A stretch of DNA of 59,632 bases from Thermomonospora echinospora. Lineage in GTDB: Bacteria; Actinomycetota; Actinomycetes; Streptosporangiales; Streptosporangiaceae. Position numbers and translations under genes: made by a program. Below the pieces are notes generated by a model. That model was not told the DNA's origin, ran no database searches, and saw nothing but the letters and a program-made list of their open reading frames with translations. Location: positions 1 to 59,632 of the forward strand of contig NZ_FNVO01000032.1 of assembly GCF_900108175.1 (NCBI RefSeq). The letters are read 5' to 3'. How positions within the stretch are numbered: the first letter of the stretch is position 1; the number at the start of each line of letters is the position of its first letter. Of this stretch, positions 49,007-57,459 are shown piece after piece.

Positions 49007-49828
49007 ATGAGCGACAGCCCCAGCCGCGCACGCTGGCGCGAGCTGACCGACTTCATGCGCACCGACATCCTCGACGGCCACTACCAGCCCGGACAGGCGT
49101 TGCCCGGAGAGGCGCACCTGGCCGACACCTACGCCACCTCACGCCCCACCGTCCGCAAGGCCATCGCCCAACTGGCCGCCGAAGGACTGCTGACCGTCTC
49201 CCACGGACGCGGCACCTTCGTCCGCCCCCGCCCCGACCGCCGCCTCATCGTCATCGGCCAAGGCCCCCACCTGGACCTACTGGCCCCCAACTCCGACCTG
49301 GCCGCCCAGGGCTGGGAACCGGTCACCGTCCCTAGCGACGCCGAGCGCCAAGACCCTGAGTTCGCCCACGGCCAGCCCATCCCCAACCCCTGCGGCCTGG
49401 AGGAGGCCGAGGCCCTGGGCATCCGCACCGGCACCAAGGTCATCCACCGCTACGCCTTCTGGCAGCACACCAAGACCCGCACCCGCATCTACCTCGACAG
49501 CAACATCCCCCGCGACCTACTCACCACGGACGACCAAGACGCCGAGATCCAGCCGCAGGACTACTACGCTCACTTGGCCGACCGGTACGGCCCCGTCCGC
49601 TGGACCACCACCGTTCACGCCACCATGCCCACCGGCCACATGACCGAAGACCTCAACATGGAGGCCACCGGCACCCCCACCCTGGTCATCCGCCGCATCA
49701 TGCTCAACACCCAAGGTCGGCCCCTGGAAGTCACCGAGATCCACGCCCCCGCCGACCGCTTCGAAGCCACCAGCGCCACCGACCACGACCCCACAGCACT
49801 GGCAGATATCACCGCCCTACACCTGTGA
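49007..49828 (+). CDS. GntR/UTRA-family regulator (KorSA-like)
   Basis: 273 residues. The N-terminal winged HTH (MRTDILDGHYQPGQALPGEAHLADTYATSRPTVRKAIAQLAAEGLLTVSHGRGTFV, ~16-72) is followed by a UTRA ligand-binding domain (~85-265; e.g. PTLVIRRIMLNTQGRPLEVTEIHAPADRFE). In pSAM2-type elements this gene is korSA, which holds replication functions in check. ATG at 49007 follows CGGAGG. It is divergent from repSA over the operator region. Confidence 0.92.
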   Translation: MSDSPSRARWRELTDFMRTDILDGHYQPGQALPGEAHLADTYATSRPTVRKAIAQLAAEGLLTVSHGRGTFVRPRPDRRLIVIGQGPHLDLLAPNSDLAAQGWEPVTVPSDAERQDPEFAHGQPIPNPCGLEEAEALGIRTGTKVIHRYAFWQHTKTRTRIYLDSNIPRDLLTTDDQDAEIQPQDYYAHLADRYGPVRWTTTVHATMPTGHMTEDLNMEATGTPTLVIRRIMLNTQGRPLEVTEIHAPADRFEATSATDHDPTALADITALHL

Positions 49829-50152
49829 CCAGCATAAATATTGAGGTGGGCTCAAACTTTCTTTACTGCGTCAAGGGCGCCCGCTACGCGGTCGCCGGAG
49901 CGGACACGCTCGGCTCTGCGCGCCGGGTATGCGGCCTCTTTGGTCTGCTCCCGCCGAGCAGCCCGCGCGCCCGCCCAGAGCCGCCCGCGATGAGCTGACC
50001 GACTCACAAGGAAACTTCCCCAGGCCCCCGACTATGTCAACGTTCCTGAACCCGGTGCAGAGGTCCGAGGAGCGAACTCACGGAAGTGGTCGGTGTTGAA
50101 GATCTTTTCTTCTAGGATCAGGTGCCCTGGTCCATCTGCGGCCGTGGGCCTC
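49829..50152. other. Intergenic stretch after GntR gene, composition change
   Basis: About 320 bases. After ATAAATATTGAGG the sequence returns to high GC around 49885-49995, then becomes AT-rich again towards the Shedu-like gene. No ORF is supported. The GC block may be a truncated element gene; tra genes would be expected near here. Confidence 0.4.
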
Positions 50153-51856
50153 CTATTGCTGGACAGGCACCGAAACTGCTTTCAGCGTAGCCTCGGCCTT
50201 CGCCAACAGGTGGTCGTATGTAATAACCGACACGCCGTGGAGTCTAGAGTTCAACCCATGCAAGGCTCGCTGCTGCGCCGACTCCCATTCGTCCGAGCGG
50301 CCAATTACCACGGTTGCCCTTGGGTGGTATGCCGCCAAATCGGGAAAGTCTTGCACAAGAAGACCTGCCTGCTCATGCAGCTTGTCCAAGTACCTGTGGC
50401 ATTGGCCAATGGCTTGGCTAACCTCCTGGGACCAGTACCAACTCTTGTGCGCTCTATCGAAACGAAGGACCTTCTTGTCGGGTCTTTTGAGCTCAATGAT
50501 ATCTCGCAGTCGATTTAGTGTTGAAGCCATCATTATGTCGACAGTGTCTCCGACAGATATATGGCGAAGCTCATCTCTGGAAATGTAGGAATTGCCAAAA
50601 GCCCAGGAGTGTTGTTCGCACCATTCTTGATACTTGGCCTCTTCGTTGACTCCGGAATGGAGATAGCTCTTGAGTTCTGCAACTGCCTTTCTTAGCTCCT
50701 GAACCCGCAGGGCGGCGAAAAAAGTGCTCCTCACGTCGCTAGCGATATCAATCAATGAAAACTGTTGAATTATTTCCGGCTGAGTCAAAGCCGCAGCGAT
50801 CTGATGAGCAACATCTGAGCTGTCGCGCCCTCTGTCTGTCGTGCTTATCGAGTCAACTCGAAGATCCATTGTACGGTCACTATCGAACAAGGCAGTGCGA
50901 TTTTGCTGGAAGCTCAAGCCGCTGATTTGGCGAAGTCGCAGCAGGGGTATCTTTACTTCCTGCTTCTCTCTACGCCCAAACAATCCAGTCTTTGCTCGGA
51001 TGTCGCTAAACCACTCCTCAACAGGCTTGTTGTCGTCGATTACAAATTCTCCAATGTAGACACACTTCTGCGCTTGAGTCTCGAATACTCGAACAGGATA
51101 TCCCCGCCAGTGATGACTTAGAACGCTCAAGTTTTCCGATGTTACTTGATCCCAAGGTTCAGGGTGGCCAGGACATATAAGAAGATCGTCTTTCCATAGG
51201 TACCCTTTCCTTTGGTCTTTGGGTGGCATGGAAATGAAAACAAATACATTTGGTGTTCTCGCGCTCGCCCCCACCCTGTTGCTCGTGCTTCCACCATAGA
51301 TGGAAGTAAGCTTACTTCTGTCCACGAGCCCCCCTTCTGGGATAACCCAGGCGGCTGGCCATTCAGGAGAAATCTCCTTCTCATTGGCAGCTGCAATCAA
51401 ATTGCTCCATTGCCGCTCCGAAATTTCAACCTCAATTGCCTTAAATGTTGATGTGGAGCCAGGGCTTTTGTGGGCCACTGCCGCCAACTCACTGCATCCC
51501 ATTTCTGTGAGTCGCTGGGGCGTGATCGGCCTGCTGAAGCAGTAGTGGTCGAGCGACACGTGGGCACTCTTGGCGACCTTAGGTGTTTGCATAACATGAC
51601 GCGGTCCACTTGGAGAGTTCAAGTGCCTGATAGACCTTAGTGAACGCTCTTCTTTTTCGACAAGCTTACTCACTTTACCTATCGCTACGATGCCACTTGC
51701 TCTGCCGCGTCGCCACAAAATAACTTGATCGCCAACCTTAACTGACTTAGGCGACAGGAGAATCCGACTATCCCAACGTTCGATTCGAGCTTCCGCATAG
51801 CTCGTCCTGTCGAGCTTCGAAGGTGTATCTGGCGCGACGATCAGCCATCGCTTCAT
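50153..51856 (-). CDS. EVE-domain/Shedu (DUF4263, PD-(D/E)XK) fusion: candidate anti-phage effector
   Basis: 567 residues, markedly AT-richer than all neighbours, so probably of foreign origin. Residues ~1-155 look like an EVE/ASCH-type domain (MKRWLIVAP..., VKVGDQVILWRRGRASGIVAIGKV), which binds modified bases in DNA or RNA. Residues ~200-330 are a further alpha/beta domain without clear assignment. Residues ~404-545 match the Shedu nuclease SduA: NEEAKYQEWCEQHSWAFGNSY, VDIMM (Asp440), RDIIELKRP (Glu455-x-Lys457) and SQAIGQCHRYLDK (Gln485). The D-ExK set is the PD-(D/E)XK active site. ATG at 51856 follows GGAG. Shedu proteins block phages by DNA cleavage, and the variable N-terminal domain is thought to sense the trigger. 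Confidence 0.8.
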   Translation of the reverse strand: MKRWLIVAPDTPSKLDRTSYAEARIERWDSRILLSPKSVKVGDQVILWRRGRASGIVAIGKVSKLVEKEERSLRSIRHLNSPSGPRHVMQTPKVAKSAHVSLDHYCFSRPITPQRLTEMGCSELAAVAHKSPGSTSTFKAIEVEISERQWSNLIAAANEKEISPEWPAAWVIPEGGLVDRSKLTSIYGGSTSNRVGASARTPNVFVFISMPPKDQRKGYLWKDDLLICPGHPEPWDQVTSENLSVLSHHWRGYPVRVFETQAQKCVYIGEFVIDDNKPVEEWFSDIRAKTGLFGRREKQEVKIPLLRLRQISGLSFQQNRTALFDSDRTMDLRVDSISTTDRGRDSSDVAHQIAAALTQPEIIQQFSLIDIASDVRSTFFAALRVQELRKAVAELKSYLHSGVNEEAKYQEWCEQHSWAFGNSYISRDELRHISVGDTVDIMMASTLNRLRDIIELKRPDKKVLRFDRAHKSWYWSQEVSQAIGQCHRYLDKLHEQAGLLVQDFPDLAAYHPRATVVIGRSDEWESAQQRALHGLNSRLHGVSVITYDHLLAKAEATLKAVSVPVQQ

Positions 51857-52507
51857 GAGCGTCTCCGGGGGTGAGTCAATGGATGTCTACCGAGCACACA
51901 TCATGCAAGATGCGTACGACATCTGGAGGGTGATTCGGTTCATCACAGGTCATGGAGCCCTGAGATTGCGATCGAGCATCCTGTGGGATGGGCCAGCAGC
52001 GGTGCAGGTTCAGTCGCACTCCGTGCCGGAGGCGCTACCACAAACACGCTACTGTCTTTAGCCTCGCTTCTAGAAGCGATGGCGAGCAGGGCCCCTGGGC
52101 AGGTCATGGGACGGATCTGGACCGGTGTGGATCTTTTGACCGGGCTACGGATCAGATGGTGGATGCGTGTGGGGTTGTGGCTGGTCCCGCCCACCGGGGG
52201 CTGTGGACGGCCGCCGCGCTTTGCGCGTGCGGCCTGGGGGCCGTTCGCAGCGCGGCCCCGCCCACAACCCCCCGTGGACGGTGCGCCCACCAGCCGCACA
52301 CCCCAAACGGGCACGCCCACACGCAAGACCCACCCCGCCAGGGTGCCGGGCAGCGGCTTGCAGGCCCGGCGGTCAGCCCGCGTGGAAGGTGCCACCGGCG
52401 CCGGCTGACTCCCTCCGGCCGCCCCTTGCGGGGTGCCCTTCGGGCATCCGCCGGCCCCGACCCTGCCAGCACGGAGCCCAAGTCGCGGCCCTGGGTCCGG
52501 CGGCAGA
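51857..52507. other. Element intergenic region with long inverted repeats (candidate origin)
   Basis: About 650 bases. 51857-52140 is AT-richer, likely the Shedu-like gene's promoter area. In 52165-52310 the sequence GTGTGGGGTTGTGG...GCTGTGGACGGCCGCC is followed by CCACAACCCCCCGTGGACGG and a stretch whose complement resembles the left arm. This can form extended imperfect secondary structure, as in single-strand origins or transfer regions. No ORF is convincing. Confidence 0.45.
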
Positions 52508-52762
52508 TCAGCCGTGGTGGTGGTGTTGGTGGATCAGGCCCGCCGCCACCAGGACCCCAAGAAGTTGCTCGGTGCCGCCAGGTCCCAGGTTCTTGACGAA
52601 TCGAAGCCTGTCGTGCTCCCACAGCCGGACCACATCCCCCACGGTCGGCTCCCGGACGCCCTCACCGGCCAGGTAGTCCCGCAGGGGGTTGACGATGCGC
52701 GGGGACGGCGTGAGGCACGCCAGCGGGCAATCCCGCATCAGCGGCGGACTCTGCGACTGCAT
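52508..52762 (-). CDS. Small helix-hairpin-helix protein, resembles RNA polymerase alpha C-terminal domain
   Basis: 84 residues from the ATG at 52762, with GGGAGGTC upstream. TVGDVVRLWEHDRLRFVKNLGPGGTEQLLGVLVAAGL (~40-76) reads like the RpoA C-terminal HhH domain: the short helix, VKNLGPGG in place of IKGLGKK, and a final LAxxGL. Such small proteins could bind DNA or interact with transcription. It is the last gene of a minus-strand run of four small ORFs in the element. Confidence 0.6.
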   Translation of the reverse strand: MQSQSPPLMRDCPLACLTPSPRIVNPLRDYLAGEGVREPTVGDVVRLWEHDRLRFVKNLGPGGTEQLLGVLVAAGLIHQHHHHG

Positions 52763-52864
52763 ATCTGTAGACCTCCCGAAACGAAGAAGACGGGTCGATA
52801 TCGTGCAGCGGCGTTCCCGACCGGGGCGGGAAGTGCTGCCGCCCCTGCTTCCGTTCCTCGCGGC

Positions 52865-53176
52865 CTAGCGGCCACTGCGGTACGGGTCAGGGTTGCCCCC
52901 GAACCGGCGGTGGTGCGGTGTGGCGGACACCGGCCAAAACCCCAGCGCTCCGCGGATCTGCGTGCGCAGGTCATCGGGCTGGGCCGATTCCAGCAGCCGC
53001 CAGCCACCGGCCGCCGGGACCATCGCCCGCCACCGGCCGGAGGTCAGCCCGAACCACACCATCACGCCGGGGAACTCCTGCCCGAACTCGCGACGGGCCA
53101 GCAGCCACGCCAGCCGCAGATCCTCACTGCGCGGGACCGCCCAGCGGCCCAGCCGATCCGTGGCGGGGGCCGTCAT
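52865..53176 (-). CDS. Small element protein, hypothetical
   Basis: 103 residues from the ATG at 53176, overlapping the upstream ORF stop (ATGA). RWAVPRSEDLRLAWLLARREFGQEFPGVMVWFGLTSGRWRAM has mixed composition and looks real. Trp-rich, no membrane helix. Likely transcribed with its neighbours. No known family. Confidence 0.6.
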   Translation of the reverse strand: MTAPATDRLGRWAVPRSEDLRLAWLLARREFGQEFPGVMVWFGLTSGRWRAMVPAAGGWRLLESAQPDDLRTQIRGALGFWPVSATPHHRRFGGNPDPYRSGR

Positions 53177-53478
53177 CGGGCCGCCCGCCGTTGCCGGGCC
53201 GCCATCACCCACGGCCCCAGCAGCCAGGCGATCTGGCCGACCGCGCCCGCCACGTCCGCGCACGGGGTCAGGCGGACGTGCGGCAGCATCACGTACCACC
53301 ACACGGCCGCCTGGCGGGTGCCCGCCGGGCCGGGTCGGACGCCGACTGACAGACCGAGGACCTCCAGGTCCGGATGCCACACCCGCAGGAACGGCGGATC
53401 GTGGTCATAACGCGGCAGGACCTGCCAGCCGTCATCGAGCAACGCCGCCGCCAGCCGGTCCAGGTGGCCGATCACCAT
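53173..53478 (-). CDS. Small element protein, hypothetical
   Basis: 101 residues from the ATG at 53478. LAAALLDDGWQVLPRYDHDPPFLRVWHPDLEVLGLSVGV looks like the small alpha/beta proteins common in actinomycete integrative elements. The C-terminal helix is ARQRRAAR. Overlaps its downstream neighbour by 4 bases and follows the next ORF by 6. Confidence 0.6.
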   Translation of the reverse strand: MVIGHLDRLAAALLDDGWQVLPRYDHDPPFLRVWHPDLEVLGLSVGVRPGPAGTRQAAVWWYVMLPHVRLTPCADVAGAVGQIAWLLGPWVMAARQRRAAR

Positions 53479-53484
53479 GAGGAG

Positions 53485-53808
53485 TCAGCCCCGCCGGGCC
53501 AGCGCGCCCTTGACCGCCACCACCGCGTCCTGCAGATGGTCACCGTCGGCCGCCGCCAGCGGCCCGCCACCGGTCAGGAAGAACCACGGCTCACCGCCGC
53601 AGTCCTGCCGGTAGTCACACCGCACCTGGACCGGGGAGCCGGAGGAGACCGCCACCACCAGCAACGGCTCGGACTCGGCCACCTCCACCCCGTACCCGTG
53701 CGCCTTGAGCACCTGGGCCAGCGCCCAGACCTGGGCGCGCCGGGTGTCCGTCTCACGGGGAGCGTCCCAAGCGCGTCCCGTATGTCTTCCGCTGCGACGA
53801 TCAGGCAT
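53485..53808 (-). CDS. Small element protein, hypothetical
   Basis: 107 residues from the ATG at 53808; a GTG at 53817 is an alternative. The N-terminus is basic (RRSGRHTGRAW), then QVWALAQVLKAHGYGVEVAESEPLLVVAV and FFLTGGGPLAAADGDHLQDAVVAVKGAL. It shows the same fold-like pattern (helix, strand pair, helix) as the next gene, so they may be related. First gene of the operon, divergent from the TPR regulator with a TTGACT at ~53833. Confidence 0.55.
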   Translation of the reverse strand: MPDRRSGRHTGRAWDAPRETDTRRAQVWALAQVLKAHGYGVEVAESEPLLVVAVSSGSPVQVRCDYRQDCGGEPWFFLTGGGPLAAADGDHLQDAVVAVKGALARRG

Positions 53809-53940
53809 GTTTTCCACCGCCTATCGAATGCCGTTGACTGTTGCCTTCGCTTCGGCGAGCCTCCCTTTTCGGGGCATCTCTCAGAGGTGCCGGCCAGGGG
53901 GCCGGGGAGGGGCCAGACTGGACCCAAGGGAGGGGCCAGC

Positions 53941-55179
53941 GTGAGCGACGACAGGCGTAAGCGGTTCGGCGCATACCTGGCGCGTATGCGCCGGAAGGCG
54001 AACAAGAGTCAGCGGCAACTGGCCGAGATGTTGTGCCGCATCTCCGGAACGGCATCCGTGACGCGCAACGAGGTCAGCCGGTGGGAGCGCGGGGAACGTG
54101 TCCCCACGGTGTGGCTTCCGGCGCTTGCGACGGCGCTGGGCATCCACCTGGACGAGCTTGAACGTGCGGCAGAGCACGCCCGAGGAGACGACATACAGAA
54201 CGGAACACCGAGCCCTGCGGAAACCCTGGCGATCCTGCTTCCCGACCATGGGGAACACCTCGGCCCGCTCGCCAGCCACGTGGGCCGCCGCATAGGCATG
54301 TCCACGGCGGATGGTCTGGCCGCCCGTGCGCACGGGCTACGGCTGGCCGACGACGTGATAGCGGGCGGGGACCTGATAGCCCCGGCATTCCGCGAACTGA
54401 ACGCGGCCATCAGGCTCTACCGCGAGACGACGCACACTGAGGAAGTCGGCCGCGCCCTCCTTGCGAGCATCGCCGAAATGGCCCAGATCGCCGGATGGAT
54501 CGCCAGCGACGCTGGCCAGCACGACCAGGCCGAGCGCGCATACCGGCTGGGCGTCTCAGCGGCACGCGAAGCCCAGGACTCCACCCTTGCCGGAAACCTC
54601 GCGGGCAGCCTCGCCTACCAGCTCTCCAACACCGGCCAGGAGGACACCGGCCTCAGCCTCGCCCAGGCCGCACTAGAGGAGGCAGGCCCCGACGCGCCGG
54701 GGAAGACCAGAGCCCTCTACCTGGACCGCGTGGCATGGGCTCACACCAAGAAGGGCCAGAACCAGCAGGCCATGCGCGCCTTGGGCGAGGCACACGAGGC
54801 CCTGACCGAGGACGGTGCAGACGAGGCCCCCACCTGGGCTTACTGGGTCTCCGCCGAAGAACTCGACGTCATGGACGCGCGGGTCTACACCGAACTGCAC
54901 AAGCCGCTGAGAGCCGTTCCGCTCCTGCAAGAAGTGCTGAGCCGGTACGACGCAACACACGCCCGCGAACTGGCCCTCTACCTGTCATGGCTCGCCGTCG
55001 CCCTGGCCGACGCCAACGAGCCCGAAGAAGCCGCCAACACCACCCGCCGCATACTCGACCTGACCAGCGACCTCACCAGCGACCGCACCAACCAACGAAC
55101 CCGCGTCGTCCTGGCCAAGCTGGAACCGTTCCGGCACGTACCGGAAGTACGCGAGATCCTGGACGAACACGCCGCCTGA
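53941..55179 (+). CDS. XRE-type HTH regulator with TPR-like C-terminus
   Basis: 412 residues from the GTG at 53941 (GGGAGGGG upstream); the long frame upstream to 53374 is a shadow. HTH: FGAYLARMRRKANKSQRQLAEMLCRISGTASVTRNEVSRWERGERVP (~8-54). The C-terminal ~300 residues are helical TPR-like repeats (ARAYRLGVSAAREAQ, LAGNLAGSLAYQLSNTGQ, ALYLDRVAWAHTKKGQNQQAM). This architecture is common on actinomycete mobile elements and may sense peptides. It lies at the attR end of the element. Confidence 0.85.
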   Translation: MSDDRRKRFGAYLARMRRKANKSQRQLAEMLCRISGTASVTRNEVSRWERGERVPTVWLPALATALGIHLDELERAAEHARGDDIQNGTPSPAETLAILLPDHGEHLGPLASHVGRRIGMSTADGLAARAHGLRLADDVIAGGDLIAPAFRELNAAIRLYRETTHTEEVGRALLASIAEMAQIAGWIASDAGQHDQAERAYRLGVSAAREAQDSTLAGNLAGSLAYQLSNTGQEDTGLSLAQAALEEAGPDAPGKTRALYLDRVAWAHTKKGQNQQAMRALGEAHEALTEDGADEAPTWAYWVSAEELDVMDARVYTELHKPLRAVPLLQEVLSRYDATHARELALYLSWLAVALADANEPEEAANTTRRILDLTSDLTSDRTNQRTRVVLAKLEPFRHVPEVREILDEHAA

Positions 55180-55385
55180 CGGACACCACCTCAGCCGACG
55201 AGCGGCCTCCACGGCTCATGGCCTACAGCACCACCGACGCTCCGGAGAGGCCGTGACCAGCCGCGTCGCGGGTGCTGCTGTACAGCACGGAAGTACAGCA
55301 ACGTACCCACACGGCAGTACCCGCGCCCACCCCTCACCACACGGTTGACCAGGGCGAAGCCCAAACGACCATGGCCGGGCAGGTA
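55180..55385. other. Right-end non-coding region of the element with arm sites
   Basis: About 200 bases between the TPR-regulator stop and attR; no ORF. It holds the second pair of GTACAGC sites. Confidence 0.6.
55280..55299. promoter_or_regulatory. Integrase arm-type sites, right end
   Basis: Two GTACAGC heptamers (55280-55286, 55293-55299) at 13-base spacing, the same as at 45873-45892. Paired arm sites at both ends are expected for tyrosine integrases. Confidence 0.65.
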
Positions 55386-55430
55386 GTTCGCATCGAGGGG
55401 GTCAGGGGTTCAAATCCCCTCAGCTCCACC
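55386..55430. repeat. attR core (45-bp direct repeat)
   Basis: Exact second copy of 45781-45825, without the 5' half of the tRNA. The next integrase stop is only five bases further, so this copy may also be the left att of a second element. Confidence 0.95.
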
Positions 55431-55435
55431 GCAGG

Positions 55436-56941
55436 TCAGGCCCGCTTTCTGGGCCTCGGCCGAAGTCCCACGACCCGGGGGTTGTGGGAATCCTGTGGGA
55501 CGATCTTGCGATCGTCCCCTTCTTTTTTGGCCGCGCGGGCGGTCAGCAACTCCTCCAGCACCGCCACCGGCGAGTGCGGGTGCATCCGGAGCCGGGCGTC
55601 CAGCGCGGAGTTCCACCGCTGGGTGAGCGCCTCGATCAGTTCGGCCCGCATGGCGTCGGTCACATGGGTGTAGCGGGCCGCGATCCCGCCCATCTCGTGG
55701 CCGAGGCGCTCATGGGCCAGGATCTCGGGGATGCGGTCCTCGGTCATCCAGGTGCGGTGCGTGTGCCGTAGCAGGTGGGGGGTCAGGCCGTCGCGGATCG
55801 CCGTCCAGCACCAGTCGGAGCGTTCCACGTAGTTGCGGCCCCGGACCGGCGTTCCGGGGAACGGGTCGGCCAGCAGCGGTACGGGCCGGCGGGGGAGCGG
55901 CGCCTTCTTGGGGTACCAGCCCTCGGCGGCGGGCTTGAAGATCATGCTTTCGAACCCCGAACGCCGCCAGTGAGCGGCGGTGACCGGCGTCAGCCTCTTG
56001 TCCACGCGCCGCCGGGTGGTGCGGCCGGTGAAGATGTACCCGCCGCCCGCGTGCGGCGCTGTGGGACGCTGTGGGCGGTAGCAGGGGCACACCTGCGCGC
56101 GCTCGGCCTGGGTCGCCTTGATCTGGCGGCTGAGCAGCCCGGACAGGAACGGCGGCAGGTCGATCGTGCGGCGGCTGTCCTCCTTCGGCGGGCACTTGAG
56201 CCAGGTGCTGTCGTCGAGTTCCTCGAGCTGGTGCTCGATCCTCAGCTTCGACATCCGGAAGTACGGACGCTCCAGGCCGACCAGTTCACCCCAGCGGGCG
56301 CCTGTCCACGCCTTCGTCACGACCAGGATGAACTCGTCGTCGCGTCCGCTGAGAATCGCGCAGCGCTCGGCCAGCAGCAGCGCGCCGAGCGGGTCGACGA
56401 CGGGCTTTTCCGGTCTGCGGTGTTTGGCCTTTCCCGCCCGCCGGCCCCGTCCGCGTGGCCGGGTCACCGGGTTGACGTCGATCTTTCCCTCGGTGGCCGC
56501 GTCGCCCATGCTGACGTGCAGCACTCCCCGGTAGGTGCGGATGCTTTCCTCGGCGTACCCTGCGGTCCGCAGCCGACGTTCCCACTCGGTGACCCGGACG
56601 GTGGTGATGTTGCGGAGCGGGTCGGTCTCGAATTCGGGAAGCAGGATCGTCTCGATGGTCAGCCGGTAGTTCCCCATCGTCCGAGGACTGAGATCCTGGC
56701 GCGCGTACCAGCCGTTCACGTAGGCGGTGAACGTCTCCTGACCTGCGGCAGGATCACGCCAGGTCCTGCCGCGGACCTTGGCCTCCTCGTCGTTGGCGGC
56801 CTGCTCGGCCTCCCGCTTGGTGCGGTACCGGATCGCGGCTCCTCGCCCGTCCTTGACGGTGGGCCACTTGCCGTTCCCGTCGCTGAACCGCGCCAGGTAG
56901 TAGGCGTTGGAGCCTTTGCCGCGTTTTTCTGCATATGCCAT
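55436..56941 (-). CDS. Second tyrosine-recombinase integrase
   Basis: 501 residues from the ATG at 56941 (GGAG six bases upstream); the frame to 57040 is unsupported. WTGARWGELVGLERPYF (Arg box I), LTPHLLRHTHRTWM (H-x-x-R, intact) and LAHERLGHEMGGIAARYTHV (Tyr) are present. Three Cys near CPCYRPQR suggest an insert. It is clearly different from the first integrase (different N-terminus, MAYAEKRGKGSNAYYLARFSD). Its stop is five bases from the att repeat, so it probably belongs to a second element lying to the right. Confidence 0.9.
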   Translation of the reverse strand: MAYAEKRGKGSNAYYLARFSDGNGKWPTVKDGRGAAIRYRTKREAEQAANDEEAKVRGRTWRDPAAGQETFTAYVNGWYARQDLSPRTMGNYRLTIETILLPEFETDPLRNITTVRVTEWERRLRTAGYAEESIRTYRGVLHVSMGDAATEGKIDVNPVTRPRGRGRRAGKAKHRRPEKPVVDPLGALLLAERCAILSGRDDEFILVVTKAWTGARWGELVGLERPYFRMSKLRIEHQLEELDDSTWLKCPPKEDSRRTIDLPPFLSGLLSRQIKATQAERAQVCPCYRPQRPTAPHAGGGYIFTGRTTRRRVDKRLTPVTAAHWRRSGFESMIFKPAAEGWYPKKAPLPRRPVPLLADPFPGTPVRGRNYVERSDWCWTAIRDGLTPHLLRHTHRTWMTEDRIPEILAHERLGHEMGGIAARYTHVTDAMRAELIEALTQRWNSALDARLRMHPHSPVAVLEELLTARAAKKEGDDRKIVPQDSHNPRVVGLRPRPRKRA

Positions 56942-57123
56942 CTCTTGCTCCGGTGGGGAGTGCTTTTGGGGGGTGTCTTCGCCTGAGTCCTGCTGATAGA
57001 TGTGCAGCTGTTCACGATTGGGTGTGCTGGTTGTGGCCAAGCCCTTTGGGGGATGAATTGCCTGCGGTGGCTTCCGGGGGCGTCATTGCCATTATCGCGG
57101 GAATGGCGGGACTCTTTGAGAGG

Positions 57124-57459
57124 TCAGGTGGGCTGGCGGGACCGTCGAGGGCGCCGGGCGCGGAGGGCGGTCGCCGGCGGGTCGGCGGGGGGCGGTGCCG
57201 CGATTCTGCGGCGCGGTGCGGAGGAGTGCCGCACCCGTTCCTCCGGCCGCATCTCGAAGATCCGGACGATCTCGGTGAGGTGCGCGTCGGTGAACCTGTA
57301 CTGCCCCGCGATCATGACGAAGGGGATCTCTCGTCGCCGGGCTCGCTCCTTGATCCACGACGGGGTGCACTGGAAAAGGTCTGCGACCTGCCCGGCGGTG
57401 AGGAGACGCCCGGGGGCTGAGGCGCTGCCGGGCGAGCGTGGCGTGTCAGCCGGCCGCAT
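57124..57459 (-). CDS. Excisionase-like HTH protein of second element
   Basis: 111 residues from the ATG at 57459; a GTG at 57465 or 57513 is possible. LLTAGQVADLFQCTPSWIKERARRREIPFVMIAGQYRFTDAHLTEIVRIFE is a MerR-like/Xis-type wHTH. The C-terminal ~35 residues are Arg/Pro-rich. It lies 182 bases upstream of the second integrase on the same strand, as expected for xis-int. Confidence 0.75.
   Translation of the reverse strand: MRPADTPRSPGSASAPGRLLTAGQVADLFQCTPSWIKERARRREIPFVMIAGQYRFTDAHLTEIVRIFEMRPEERVRHSSAPRRRIAAPPPADPPATALRARRPRRSRQPT

Larger units (their letters stand above)
45781..55430. mobile_element. 9.65-kb pSAM2-like integrative element in tRNA-Ala, carrying an EVE-Shedu gene
   Basis: Bounded by the 45-bp att repeat. 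Contents: int, xis, RepSA-like initiator, GntR regulator with shared operator, EVE-Shedu gene, four small ORFs and a TPR regulator. Each end also has a pair of GTACAGC arm-type sites. No FtsK/SpoIIIE-like TraSA or Spd gene is seen, so it may replicate and excise but not drive its own conjugation. Confidence 0.92.
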
